From contig NZ_JACOPV010000001.1 in assembly GCF_016881005.1 (NCBI RefSeq), forward strand, positions 124,001 to 188,000: DNA of 64,000 bases, in the 5' to 3' direction. The notes under the pieces are model-generated. The model was not told the DNA's origin. It saw only the letters and a program-made list of their open reading frames with translations, and ran no database searches. Below are positions 48,738 to 57,569 of the stretch, one piece after another. The stretch's first letter is position 1. Each line of letters starts with the position of its first letter. The DNA is from Pseudomonas arcuscaelestis. GTDB taxonomy: Bacteria > Pseudomonadota > Gammaproteobacteria > Pseudomonadales > Pseudomonadaceae. A program made the translations under genes and the position numbers.

Positions 48738-49328
48738 TCAATTGCCGGAGGTTTTGTCTTCGCCCACTAACGGCAGGAATTCAGCACCCCGCCAGCGCCG
48801 TACCGACTTCTGGAAAAATTGGCTGTTGGGCACCTGAACGATGGCCCCGCCAGCTTCGGGCAACTCGATCAATGTCGTGAACAGCAGGTTGATGGCCACC
48901 ACCCGACCTTTAACGCCGGGCTTGTCGATGGTCTCGACCAACTCCACTACGTCGCCAATGCGAAACGGCCCGACGGTGAAGATCAGCACGGCACACAGCA
49001 GGTTCGACAGCACGCTCCACATGGCGAAGAATGCTACAGCAGCCACGGCGACAAAGCCGGACAAGGCCGTCCATAGCACCGTGGCGGAAACGCCCAGGCG
49101 CTCGAGCACAAAGACCAGCGCACTGCCCATGATCAACCAGCGCAAACCGCCCCGCACCGGCATCATCAGCTCCGGTGGCAACGGATACCGCTCGCCAAGG
49201 CGCTTGAGGCAACGCCCAACCAGGCGCTGCAACACAAAGGCTGCGCAGAGGATCAGAAGAATCTGCAGCCCCATCCAGAACGGTGCGATCCATTCCGGCG
49301 GTACCGGCAACTGCAAGGATGTTATCAA
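48738..49328 (-). CDS. Small mechanosensitive channel of the MscS family
   Basis: A 196-residue protein with three hydrophobic N-terminal segments, the pore-lining helix region (GFVAVAAVAFFAMWSVLSNLLCAVLI, about 90-115) and the beta domain start PFRIGDVVELVE typical of MscS. The C-terminal cage is short. The start is a TTG at 49328 that overlaps the stop of the ABC-F gene and has GGAGG 7 nt upstream, so translation is coupled to that gene. Confidence 0.87.
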   Translation of the reverse strand: MITSLQLPVPPEWIAPFWMGLQILLILCAAFVLQRLVGRCLKRLGERYPLPPELMMPVRGGLRWLIMGSALVFVLERLGVSATVLWTALSGFVAVAAVAFFAMWSVLSNLLCAVLIFTVGPFRIGDVVELVETIDKPGVKGRVVAINLLFTTLIELPEAGGAIVQVPNSQFFQKSVRRWRGAEFLPLVGEDKTSGN

Positions 49329-51235
49329 GACAACGCCTCCAGCTCCGCCTGCATGGTCTCCAGCTCCTCGAGCGCGGCCATCCAGGCTTCTTCCAGCTCT
49401 GCCTCGCGAACTTTGAGCTTGGCCTGCTGGGCCAGCAGATCGCGCAGCTCATCCTTGCGGGCTGCTTCATAGAGCGCGCTGTCACCCAAGCTGGCATCAA
49501 CCTTCGCCAACTGTTCGTGCAAGCTGCCCAGTTCACGCTCAAGCTTGTCGGCTTCACGCTTGTGCGGCGCCAGTTGCTGACGGAGTGCCGCAGCTGCCTG
49601 GCGCTGGGCTTTCTTGTCAGTCTTGTCGGCGTTTACCGGTGCAGTACTGACAGGTGCATTGCGCTGACGGTACTCGACCAGCCAACGGCTGTAGTCGTCA
49701 AGGTCGCCATCGAAGGTTTCAACCTTGCCGTCAGCTACCAGCAAGAAGTCATCGGTGGTGCTCTTGAGCAGGTGGCGATCGTGAGATACCACCAACACTG
49801 CGCCACTGAACTCCTGCAGGGCCATGGTCAGCGCCAGGCGCATTTCCAGGTCCAGGTGGTTGGTCGGTTCGTCGAGCAGCAGCAGGTTCGGCCGCTCCCA
49901 GGCGATCAATGCCAGTGCCAGACGAGCCTTTTCGCCACCGGAGAAATTCAGCACCGGCTCGTCGATGCGGTTGCCACGAAAGTCAAAGCCACCGAGGAAA
50001 TCACGCAATGTCTGCTCGCGCTCGGTCGGTGCCAGGCGTTGCAGGTGCAACAACGGGCTGGCTTTGTTATCCAGCGAGTCGAGTTGGTGCTGGGCGAAGT
50101 AGCCGACCGACAGGTTTTCACCACGGACCAGGCGCCCGCTCAGCGGCTCAAGTTCCCCCGCCAGGTTTTTGATCAGGGTCGACTTACCCGCGCCGTTGGG
50201 GCCGAGCAAACCAATGCGAGCACCCGGTGTGAGCTGCAACTTGACCTTCTCGAGGATGGTCTTGTCGCCATAGCCCAGGCGACCCTCGGAGAGATCGAGC
50301 AAGGGGCTGGAAATTTTTTCCGACTCGCGGAAAACGAAGTCGAACGGTGAATCGACATGCGCCGCCGACAGCTCCTCCATGCGCTCCAGGGCCTTGATCC
50401 GGCTCTGCGCCTGACGTGCCTTGGTAGCCTGGGCCTTGAACCTGGCGATGTACTTTTCCATGTGCGCACGTTGCGCCTGCTGCTTCTCGTAGGCCTGTTG
50501 CTGCTGGGCCAGGCGCTCGGCACGGGTGCGCTCGAATGCCGTGTAGCCACCGCGGTAAAGCGTCAGCTTGCACTGTTCGACGTGGGCCACATGATCGACA
50601 ACCGCATCGAGAAAATCGCGGTCGTGGGAAATCAGCAACAGAGTGCCCGGATAGCTCTTGAGCCAGTCTTCCAGCCAAAGGATCGCATCCAGATCCAAGT
50701 GGTTGGTCGGCTCGTCGAGCAGCAACAAGTCGGAAGGACACATCAACGCCTGGGCCAGGTTCAGACGCATCCGCCAGCCGCCGGAAAAGTCGCCGACCCG
50801 GCGATCCATCTGCTCGTTGGTGAACCCAAGGCCGGCCAGCAGCTTGCGCGCACGCGCATCGGCGGTGTAGCCATCGGCACTGTCGAGCTCGATATGCAGG
50901 CGCGCCAGCGCCGTCCCGTCATGGGCGGCTTCGGCGGCGGCGAGATCGGCCTGGACCTTGCGCAGGCGCAGGTCGCCATCGAGCACATAGTCGACTGCCA
51001 GGCGGTCGAGCGTATCGACCTCCTGACGCATGTGTGCGATACGCCAGTCGGCCGGCAGCTGACAGTCGCCCGAGTCAGGCGTCAGCTCTGCGCGCAATAA
51101 GGCGAACAGGCTGGATTTGCCGGCGCCATTGGCACCGATCAGGCCGGCCTTGTGACCGGCGTGCAGGGTCAACTCAGCGCCTTCTAGCAGGCGCTGGGGA
51201 CCACGCTGTAAAGTGAGGTTCGATAGTCTGATCAT
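49325..51235 (-). CDS. ABC-F family ATPase (YheS-like)
   Basis: A 636-residue soluble protein with two ATPase domains and no membrane part. The first Walker A is GANGAGKSS and its signature and Walker B follow as FSGGWRMRLNLAQAL and LLLLDEPTNHLDLD. The second set is GPNGAGKST, FSGGEKARLALALI and LLLLDEPTNHLDLE. The linker between the domains (KYIARFKAQATKARQAQSRI) is the ABC-F hallmark, and a C-terminal coiled coil spans about 535-636. ABC-F proteins act on ribosomes. The ATG at 51235 gives the usual length; no strong ribosome site is seen. Confidence 0.94.
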   Translation of the reverse strand: MIRLSNLTLQRGPQRLLEGAELTLHAGHKAGLIGANGAGKSSLFALLRAELTPDSGDCQLPADWRIAHMRQEVDTLDRLAVDYVLDGDLRLRKVQADLAAAEAAHDGTALARLHIELDSADGYTADARARKLLAGLGFTNEQMDRRVGDFSGGWRMRLNLAQALMCPSDLLLLDEPTNHLDLDAILWLEDWLKSYPGTLLLISHDRDFLDAVVDHVAHVEQCKLTLYRGGYTAFERTRAERLAQQQQAYEKQQAQRAHMEKYIARFKAQATKARQAQSRIKALERMEELSAAHVDSPFDFVFRESEKISSPLLDLSEGRLGYGDKTILEKVKLQLTPGARIGLLGPNGAGKSTLIKNLAGELEPLSGRLVRGENLSVGYFAQHQLDSLDNKASPLLHLQRLAPTEREQTLRDFLGGFDFRGNRIDEPVLNFSGGEKARLALALIAWERPNLLLLDEPTNHLDLEMRLALTMALQEFSGAVLVVSHDRHLLKSTTDDFLLVADGKVETFDGDLDDYSRWLVEYRQRNAPVSTAPVNADKTDKKAQRQAAAALRQQLAPHKREADKLERELGSLHEQLAKVDASLGDSALYEAARKDELRDLLAQQAKLKVREAELEEAWMAALEELETMQAELEALS

Positions 51236-51285
51236 AATGGCCGCGGAGTCTACCAGCTTCGTCGGCAACTGGCGCGAGTAGGACC

Positions 51286-51768
51286 ATGCACACCGACCTA
51301 TGGAATTTTGCCTTGAAAGTCTACGCCCGCCCAGGGGTAGAAACAGCGTGCTTGCAATGGCAAGACCAGGGTGGCGATGTCTGCCTGCTGCTTTGTGCGG
51401 CATGGCTCAATTCATGTGGCGCTCAAGCCAGCGAGCAACGCATGCAGGCACTGCGTGAGGTGGCCGAAACCTGGCAGAAAGAAGTGACCGGGCCGTTACG
51501 CAGCTTGCGCCGGCAATGGCGACAGGCAGCCATTGAGGACTTGCAGTTGGCGCGCTTGCGCGAACAAGTGAAAGGTTTGGAGCTGGAAGCAGAGCGGGTG
51601 TTGCTGGAGCGTCTGCAGATCGCCAGTGAAAGCTGGTGCGCAGCAACCGGAGTCGGGACCGACTGGTTGCACTACCTGGCGCCAAGGGACGCCGGTTTGC
51701 ATCACGACGCGCTGGAAAGATTGCGCGCCGTGATGCTGTCGACTCAGGACGCCGAAGACGGAGTCTGA
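51286..51768 (+). CDS. TIGR02444 family protein
   Basis: A 160-residue protein matching the TIGR02444 group, with N-terminal DLWNFALKVYARPGVETACL and a conserved Trp/Arg-rich helix (REVAETWQKEVTGPLRSLRR). The function is unknown. It is divergent from the ABC-F gene, and its 3' end overlaps the algP 3' end by 25 bp on the opposite strand. Confidence 0.88.
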   Translation: MHTDLWNFALKVYARPGVETACLQWQDQGGDVCLLLCAAWLNSCGAQASEQRMQALREVAETWQKEVTGPLRSLRRQWRQAAIEDLQLARLREQVKGLELEAERVLLERLQIASESWCAATGVGTDWLHYLAPRDAGLHHDALERLRAVMLSTQDAEDGV

Positions 51769-52856
51769 GTTGGTGCCACCGACGCTGCCGGCGTGGTCGG
51801 CGCGGCGGCTGCCGGAGCCGCAGCTGCTGGCGTAGACACGGACGCTGCTGGCGCAGGCGTCGCTGCAGGCTTGGCTACAGCTGGTTGTGCTGCTGGCTTG
51901 GCAGGTGCCTTTGCAGCAGGCTTGGCCGCAGCTCGGGCAGGTGCTTTGGCCGCAGCAGGCTTGGCCGCGGGTTTGGCTGGCGCTTTTGCTGCTGCAGGTT
52001 TGGCCGCAGGCTTGGCTGGCGCTTTTGCCGCAACTGGCTTGGCCGCAGCTTTGGCTGGTGCTTTCGCTGCCACGGGTTTGGCCGCTGCCTTGACTGGAGC
52101 TTTAGCCGCTGCCGGCTTGGCCGCAGCTTTGGCTGGCGCTTTCGCTGCTGCAGGTTTGGCCGCAGCCCTGGCTGGAGCTTTGGCTGCTACTGGCTTGGCT
52201 GCTGGCTTGGCCGCAGGTTTTGCAGCTGCTGTCCGTGCCGCAGGTTTGGCGGTGGCTTTTGCTGCTGCAGGTTTGGCCGGCGCTTTCGCGGCAACAGGTT
52301 TTGCAGCTGCGGTTTTAGCCGCAGGCTTGGTGGCCGCTTTGGCCGCTGCCGGCTTGGCAGCAGCGTTACGCGCAGGTGCTTTTGCTGCAGGTTTGGCAGC
52401 GGGTTTGCTTGCAGCCTTGGCTACTGGCTTGGCAGCAACAGGCGCTGGTTTGGCCGCGCGCTGAGTCAGCGCTTTGCCAGCAGCCTCCTTGACCTTGCCA
52501 ACGCCTTGGGCAAGTTTCAGGCTTTCCTGAGCATCACGTTTGAGCTGCAGGATGTAGGTGCGAGTCTGCGACTGACGCTCTTTGAGCGAGTCGAGCAATT
52601 CTTCCAGTTCAGCGGCTGCGGATTTGGCCTTGGCCTGAGCCTTGGACTTTCCGGACTTGGCAGCATCCTGCAATTTAAGACGAGACTTGTGCAGTTTTTC
52701 TTGAGCCTTGCCGCGTTGTTTTTCCAACTTGGCGAGCAGTTTTTCTGCATCAGCCAGCGCTTGCGAGCAGGCAGTTTCCAAATGTTCGAGCAGGCTGCCC
52801 GAGAGTTGCTGGAGCAGGTGCAACGGAGTATTTACTGGCTTCTTATTGGCCGACAT
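51744..52856 (-). CDS. algP: AlgP, histone-H1-like repeat protein
   Basis: A 370-residue protein with two parts. Residues 1-130 are helical and charged (TCSQALADAEKLLAKLEKQR), and the rest is a long low-complexity tail of Lys-Pro-Ala-Ala units resembling eukaryotic histone H1 tails. In P. aeruginosa AlgP (AlgR3) is a DNA-binding protein linked to alginate control. The count of repeats is prone to change by slippage, so length varies between strains. Its reverse strand gives long spurious ORFs. It is convergent with the TIGR02444 gene. Confidence 0.93.
   Translation of the reverse strand: MSANKKPVNTPLHLLQQLSGSLLEHLETACSQALADAEKLLAKLEKQRGKAQEKLHKSRLKLQDAAKSGKSKAQAKAKSAAAELEELLDSLKERQSQTRTYILQLKRDAQESLKLAQGVGKVKEAAGKALTQRAAKPAPVAAKPVAKAASKPAAKPAAKAPARNAAAKPAAAKAATKPAAKTAAAKPVAAKAPAKPAAAKATAKPAARTAAAKPAAKPAAKPVAAKAPARAAAKPAAAKAPAKAAAKPAAAKAPVKAAAKPVAAKAPAKAAAKPVAAKAPAKPAAKPAAAKAPAKPAAKPAAAKAPARAAAKPAAKAPAKPAAQPAVAKPAATPAPAASVSTPAAAAPAAAAPTTPAASVAPTQTPSSAS
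51840..52460. repeat. Degenerate tandem repeat encoding the AlgP alanine/lysine/proline tail
   Basis: Many imperfect copies of a short unit reading AAAKPAAAKAPAK-like on the minus strand. The DNA is strongly biased to gctggcttggccgc-type words on the plus strand. This is a likely site of repeat-number variation and of assembly error. Confidence 0.85.
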
Positions 52857-53079
52857 GATTTACCTCCTGGCTGACGAGAGTGCGGCTCATACTATGCTTC
52901 TGCTGCTACCGCCGCTAGGCCATGTTGACAGTATTAAGGGCGCCGCGTTGCATGCCTGGGCAAAGTTGTTATCACTGCAGCTGGAATCAAGTGTAGATGC
53001 TTCACAAAGTGTTGCTGATATTTACACGGAAGTCGCAGGCGAACGCTGGCATACTTTATTTCCACTGAAGCAGGAGTGA
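52855..53079 (+). CDS. Small hypothetical protein upstream of the FKBP gene
   Basis: An open frame ending at 53079, 4 bp before the FKBP start, with start at 52855 (74 residues) or 52894 (61 residues, MLLLLPPLGHVDSIKG). Ordinary amino-acid composition and tight spacing favour a real gene coupled to FKBP. The lack of a clear ribosome site and the overlap with the algP start region argue against it. No family is recognised. Confidence 0.4.
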   Translation: MIYLLADESAAHTMLLLLPPLGHVDSIKGAALHAWAKLLSLQLESSVDASQSVADIYTEVAGERWHTLFPLKQE

Positions 53080-53083
53080 GCCA

Positions 53084-53749
53084 GTGTCACGCTATCTAGT
53101 GTTAGCTCTTTTTCTAATGCCGGCAACGCTCATGGCAGCGCCTGCCAACACCCCGACAAAGGAACATGACCTGGCCTACAGCTTGGGCGCAAGCCTCGGT
53201 GAGCGCTTGCGTACAGAAGTTCCTGACCTGCAGTTGGACGCGTTGCTCGAAGGACTAAGCCAAGCCTATCAAAACAAGCCGTTGGCCCTGAGCAAAGAAC
53301 GTATTGCAGTAATACTCAGCGAACATGAAACCCAGGCCAATGAAGCAGCGCTACAAGCACAAAGTGAACAGATGCTGTCGGCAGAAAAGCGTTTCCTCGC
53401 CACTGAGCGCGCGCGTGCTGGTGTGCGCGAATTAGCCGCAGGCATTCTGGCAACAGAACTGGTGAAAGGTAGTGGAATCAAACCCACCGCGACCGGGAAA
53501 GTCCAGGTGCGTTATGTTGGCAAGTTGCCCGACGGCACAATCTTCGATCAGAACCAACAGCCGCAATGGTTCAAATTGGACAGTGTGATCGAGGGATGGC
53601 AAGTAGCACTGCCCGAAATGACAACCGGTTCGAAATGGCGCTTGGTGATTCCTTCGGCGCAGGCTTATGGCCCCGAAGGCGCGGGCGACTTGATTGCGCC
53701 CTACACGCCATTGGTGTTCGAGATTGAACTGATCGAGGTGGCCGACTGA
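53084..53749 (+). CDS. FKBP-type peptidyl-prolyl cis-trans isomerase, exported
   Basis: A 221-residue periplasmic isomerase and chaperone. It has a signal peptide (1-18), an N-terminal helical dimerisation domain (LAYSLGASLGERLRTEVPDL) and a C-terminal FKBP domain with VQVRYVGKLPDGTIFD, GWQVALPEMTTGSKWRLVIPS and YGPEGAGDLIAPYTPLVFEIEL. A GTG start at 53084 with AGGAG 7 nt upstream is used. This is the gene order algP-fkb-algQ known from P. aeruginosa. Confidence 0.93.
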   Translation: MSRYLVLALFLMPATLMAAPANTPTKEHDLAYSLGASLGERLRTEVPDLQLDALLEGLSQAYQNKPLALSKERIAVILSEHETQANEAALQAQSEQMLSAEKRFLATERARAGVRELAAGILATELVKGSGIKPTATGKVQVRYVGKLPDGTIFDQNQQPQWFKLDSVIEGWQVALPEMTTGSKWRLVIPSAQAYGPEGAGDLIAPYTPLVFEIELIEVAD

Positions 53750-53765
53750 CGCGTCGGCCCACCAA

Positions 53766-54236
53766 TCAGGCCTGAACGGCGCCTTCTTCGCTATGCGCGT
53801 TGTGCAGTACTTCGATCAGGCAGTCTTCCAGTTCGAAGCGTTCATGCAGCAAGCTGCCCAGCTCACTGAGTTTCTTCGCGAAACGCTCGGGGTCGTTGCA
53901 GTTGCCTTTGTCGCAATGATCGTTGAATGCCGAAGCGATTTCAGTGGTCGCGTCGATGCGCGGACTGATCTGCTGGGCAAGCTCAAGGCCGCGTGTGTCG
54001 CCAAATGCCTTGGCTTCGCTGACCAGTTGCTCGCTGACTTCAAAATGCCAGGCCGAAACATAGTCGACCAACACTGCACAGAAGTCTCGACTTTTGTCCT
54101 TATCGGCAAAGGCCGGCTTCGCATCACGTAACTCACGGAAGGCTGTCACCAGCTCTGCGCGCTCTTCCAACCAGCGGTCAATGAGCTTATGGACCCCACC
54201 CCAGCGTTCCTGAGCATTCTGACAACTATCTAGCAT
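53766..54236 (-). CDS. algQ: AlgQ, Rsd-family anti-sigma70 regulator
   Basis: A 156-residue helical protein of the Rsd/AlgQ family that binds the sigma70 region and lowers its activity in stationary phase; in P. aeruginosa it also affects alginate and siderophore genes. Conserved stretches are [26 protein letters not shown] at the N-terminus (region 1-26), [19 protein letters not shown] and the C-terminal [16 protein letters not shown]. The ATG at 54236 is preferred over the open frame extending to 54281. It is convergent with the FKBP gene. Confidence 0.95.
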   Translation of the reverse strand: MLDSCQNAQERWGGVHKLIDRWLEERAELVTAFRELRDAKPAFADKDKSRDFCAVLVDYVSAWHFEVSEQLVSEAKAFGDTRGLELAQQISPRIDATTEIASAFNDHCDKGNCNDPERFAKKLSELGSLLHERFELEDCLIEVLHNAHSEEGAVQA

Positions 54237-54458
54237 GGCGATCTCATCCCTTCTGGGTAATGCCCCTGCCCCCGCTCGCAAAAGTGCAGAGCATAGGTCG
54301 TTGGCAGGGCAGCATCGAGCAGCTGTATTTTCGGTATGCGTGCAGGGAGATTATTCCCGTGCGCCCCTGGCTTCAAGGTACGCAGACGACAAAGTTCATA
54401 CAAGTGTTTAATACCACTTGCTGGTGCCACTGGTCGTTTGCAGCTGCGCTCGGGCGCC

Positions 54459-54977
54459 TCAGTTTTTTGCCAGGTCGTGGATCACCACATGCCTGTAGGC
54501 GAACAGGCGAAAGAGCAGTAGCGCGGCCAGCAGTACAAAAATCAGCAGGCTCCACTCAGGAACGGTCAAGTCGAGAAAACTCCAAGTGATAGGCACGCAT
54601 TCCGGGCTGCCAAGCAGCATGGCTTTGACTATCTCACCCAGGGGCATGTTCGCGACGAAATACTCCATCGATGGCTGGCAACCAACATTGGAAAGTGGTG
54701 AGCCTTGCAACCAAACGTGCCTGGCGGCCAAAAGCGCACCAGCGGTAGCAAAGAGCAGCCCTAAGGCCGCATAGACCCGCGAACCAGACCACCCTGGCGC
54801 CTGTGCTACCGCACATAGGCAGACCAATGCAAAGCCGCCAAGGCAAATGCGCTGGCTGTAGCACAACGGACACGGCTGCAGCGCCAAGCCCCATTCCAGG
54901 TAAAACGCCACAGCCAGCATTAGCGCCGATACCAGCAACGCCGGAAGGAACATTGAACGCGAGCGGGCCGACGGCAT
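54459..54977 (-). CDS. dsbB: Disulfide bond formation protein B
   Basis: A 172-residue inner-membrane protein that reoxidises DsbA using quinone. It has four hydrophobic segments and the two active cysteine pairs: Cys36-Pro-Leu-Cys39 in the first periplasmic loop, and Cys100 and Cys127 in the second. The ATG at 54977 (MPSARSRSMF) is chosen because GGAA lies nearby and the frame beyond is not protein-like. It lies between algQ and hemY, as in P. aeruginosa (where it is the second DsbB paralogue, called DsbH). The 221-bp gap to algQ holds no further gene that I could support. Confidence 0.93.
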   Translation of the reverse strand: MPSARSRSMFLPALLVSALMLAVAFYLEWGLALQPCPLCYSQRICLGGFALVCLCAVAQAPGWSGSRVYAALGLLFATAGALLAARHVWLQGSPLSNVGCQPSMEYFVANMPLGEIVKAMLLGSPECVPITWSFLDLTVPEWSLLIFVLLAALLLFRLFAYRHVVIHDLAKN

Positions 54978-55194
54978 GGGAGTTCCGGGATCGAGAAGGA
55001 CAGGCTTTAACGGTAGAGGAAAGAGGTACCTTGTTTCAAGGCACGACAAATAGGGCAAGTCCCTGAGTGCAAAGGGAATATTCCGAGAGAAGACTTGAAG
55101 TTTTACCCACCACTGTCAGACGGGAGCGTAAGAGTGTGTAGGCAGTTTCTCTGCAGCCTTGAGCACGCGCGCTGGCGCATGCCCAAGGCTCAAT

Positions 55195-56433
55195 TCACGC
55201 CTGGACGGATTCTGGCAGCGGCAAGGCCAGCAGACGTTCGTCAAGCAGCCCCAGGCCCTCCTGGAACAGTTGATTGCTGCGCTCGGTATCACCCAACCCG
55301 GCCAAAAGTCGCGCCAACTCTGCGCACGCTTCAGGATTGCGCTGCAAGCGTAGGCTGCTCTCCAGGTAGTCACGGGCTTTGCCCCACAAGCGATTCTGCA
55401 GGCTCAGCCGTCCGAGAGTGAGTAACAGGCCCGGATCATCGCCATGCTGCTTCAACCAGCCTTCAGCGGTTTGCAACTGGCGTGCGACATCCGAGCCACG
55501 TACCAAGCCGTAGAGCCGTGCCAGGTGGCTTTCATATTGGCGCTTGATGGCGGTGCGCAGAACTTCTTCGGCCTCGCTCTCGGCACCAAGCTGACGCAGT
55601 TGCTCGGCATAGGCGAGCACCAGCTGTGGCTCCTGACGTTGGGCGGCTGTTAGTTGCTGCCAGGCGCGTTCCAGCGACTGCCGAGCACTTTGCTCTTCGC
55701 CTTCACGGCTGGCGGCCAGGCTGAGATTTTCTCCCCAGGCGCGACGTTCAAGATCCGCCAGTTCGGCAGCGGGCAAGACTTTGTCCTTGCGCAAGTCCGG
55801 CATCAACCGAATCAGCGCCGACCAGTCGCCACGCTCTCGGTACAACCGCTGCAGCAGCCTGAGCACTTGCGCATTGTGCGGATGACGCTCCTGCATGGCT
55901 TGCAGCGTGACCAGTGCGGAATCACTATCCCCCTGATCCATCTGCAGTTGGGCATGATTCAAGGCGATGGCCAGCTCCGCCTGCGGTTGGCGCTCCAGTG
56001 CACGCTCAAGCAGGTTGTCGCGGTCTTCGATACGCCCCAGTTCATTTGCAGCCCGCGCAGCACCAAGGTAGTACAGCAGCGGCTGACGCTCGCTTTCGGC
56101 GGCACGTTGCAGGTGGCGCTGGGCACTGGCCCAGCGACCTTCAGCAAGGTCCAACTGCCCCTGCTCAATGGCCAGCTGGGTACGGCGACTGCGGTTGCGC
56201 CGTGACCAGGGATTGACCACGCCACTTGAGGTCAACACAAGGCCCACCAGATAGCGCACCAGCAGTACCGTCAGGATGATGCCGAGCAACGCCGCCAGCG
56301 CCGCCCAAAGCCCCGATTGATAGCGAAAGCCGCCGTAGGAAATCAGCACATAACCACTGTGCTTGGCGATCGCGATCCCGAGCGCAGCAGCGACCGCAAT
56401 GGCCACTACCGCCAACAGGTAGACGCGCTTCAT
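55195..56433 (-). CDS. hemY: HemY, heme-biosynthesis-associated TPR protein
   Basis: A 412-residue inner-membrane protein. Two N-terminal helices (VYLLAVVAIAVAAALGIAIA and LWAALAALLGIILTVLLVRYL) are followed by a long cytoplasmic tetratricopeptide region (about 85-400). The HemY_N pattern is clear. It acts near the end of haem synthesis but is not the protoporphyrinogen oxidase that shares its name in Bacillus. Its start overlaps the hemX stop by 4 bp. Confidence 0.93.
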   Translation of the reverse strand: MKRVYLLAVVAIAVAAALGIAIAKHSGYVLISYGGFRYQSGLWAALAALLGIILTVLLVRYLVGLVLTSSGVVNPWSRRNRSRRTQLAIEQGQLDLAEGRWASAQRHLQRAAESERQPLLYYLGAARAANELGRIEDRDNLLERALERQPQAELAIALNHAQLQMDQGDSDSALVTLQAMQERHPHNAQVLRLLQRLYRERGDWSALIRLMPDLRKDKVLPAAELADLERRAWGENLSLAASREGEEQSARQSLERAWQQLTAAQRQEPQLVLAYAEQLRQLGAESEAEEVLRTAIKRQYESHLARLYGLVRGSDVARQLQTAEGWLKQHGDDPGLLLTLGRLSLQNRLWGKARDYLESSLRLQRNPEACAELARLLAGLGDTERSNQLFQEGLGLLDERLLALPLPESVQA

Positions 56434-57524
56434 GGCTTGGCCTCCTCGACCGGCAGGTGCCGACGCTCAAGGTAGGCCTGAACAGCACTCAGACTGTCGG
56501 CCAGATCCGGAACGACCACTGACACGGGCTCTTCAGCCAACGCATTGAGGCTGTCTAGCATTGCCTTGCTCTGGGGGTTGTCCGCATTGAAGTTGGCCAG
56601 CAGAACGCTACGTGCATCATCCAGCGCCTGGGTGTAAACCTTCGCTTCACCATTCAATGCTGCCCATTGGGCTTGTTCGATCGTCAAGCTCAGCGCCAGG
56701 CGCAGTTGGTTGAGCGACTGCCCGGAAAGCAACGGCTGTACATTCTCGTCAGCATTGAAATCGATCTGGAAATACTTGGACAACTCGGCCCACCACTGCG
56801 ACCAGCGGCTGGCGCCGTCGCCATCGGCGGTCAATGCCCCAAGGGCATCGGCGTCGCTGCTGAACTCTGGCGACACGGCGCTGAGCTGCTGCACCAGTTC
56901 ACGCTGGGCAGCAAGTTTGAGGAACAAGCCGGTACGGTCCGGTTGCTGGACGCTGTTCAAGGTTGCCAGGCTCTTGGCCAACTGCTCACGCGCGGCGAAT
57001 GCGCCAGGGTCACTCTGCTCTCGCAGAATGTCATCGGCACCCTGGACCAGTGCACGCGCGCTGACGATATCCTGCAATGCAGAAAGGCGCAGGCTGGCCA
57101 GACGCAACAAGTGCTCGGCTTCTGCCAGGCGCCAGTCCTTGCGGCTGGCCCCGAGCACGGTTTCAAGGCGCTGACTCAGACGCTGCTGGTCACCCTGTAA
57201 TTGGGCTACAAGGCGGCGGCGATCTTCCAGCTCGGTAGCTGCAGGCAAGCCCGCCAACTGAGCAGATATTTGCTGTTCACGCAATTGCAGGGCCTGGGTC
57301 TTTTCGCCCAGGGCTTGCAGGTATTGGCCCTGGCCTTGTTCAGCGCCCTGGAGCTGGCGCACCTGCCATACCCCCCAACCACCGACGGCGACACCCGCTG
57401 CACCGAGCAGCAGAGCCAGGATCGCCAGGCCGTTACCCGAACGTTTGCCTGGGGTGGCAGCGGAAGGTTCAGACGCATCAGGCGTCGTTTGCATGTCATC
57501 GTTGGGCAAGACAGTTTCGCTCAC
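56430..57524 (-). CDS. hemX: HemX, uroporphyrin-III C-methyltransferase-like protein
   Basis: A 364-residue membrane protein with a disordered N-terminus, one transmembrane helix (GLAILALLLGAAGVAVGGW, residues 32-50) and a long periplasmic or cytoplasmic coiled-coil region. Despite its traditional name it has no methyltransferase motifs. It probably scaffolds haem enzymes. A GTG start at 57524 has AAGGA about 8 nt upstream. It follows hemD by 45 bp and overlaps hemY by 4 bp. Confidence 0.92.
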   Translation of the reverse strand: MSETVLPNDDMQTTPDASEPSAATPGKRSGNGLAILALLLGAAGVAVGGWGVWQVRQLQGAEQGQGQYLQALGEKTQALQLREQQISAQLAGLPAATELEDRRRLVAQLQGDQQRLSQRLETVLGASRKDWRLAEAEHLLRLASLRLSALQDIVSARALVQGADDILREQSDPGAFAAREQLAKSLATLNSVQQPDRTGLFLKLAAQRELVQQLSAVSPEFSSDADALGALTADGDGASRWSQWWAELSKYFQIDFNADENVQPLLSGQSLNQLRLALSLTIEQAQWAALNGEAKVYTQALDDARSVLLANFNADNPQSKAMLDSLNALAEEPVSVVVPDLADSLSAVQAYLERRHLPVEEAKP

Positions 57525-57569
57525 GTATCCATCCTTTGCATTGGGCTCGTCGCCAATCAGCTTAGCGCT

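Noticed and set aside
51636..52874. Plus-strand ORF of 412 codons rich in Cys, Gly and Arg
   Set aside because: An artefact of the AlgP repeat read on the other strand. A second antisense frame at 51793-52464, rich in Ala and Gly, is the same artefact.
54401..54420. Inverted repeat CAAGTG-N8-CACTTG in the algQ/dsbB gap
   Set aside because: Only 6-bp arms and no regulatory context; could be chance.
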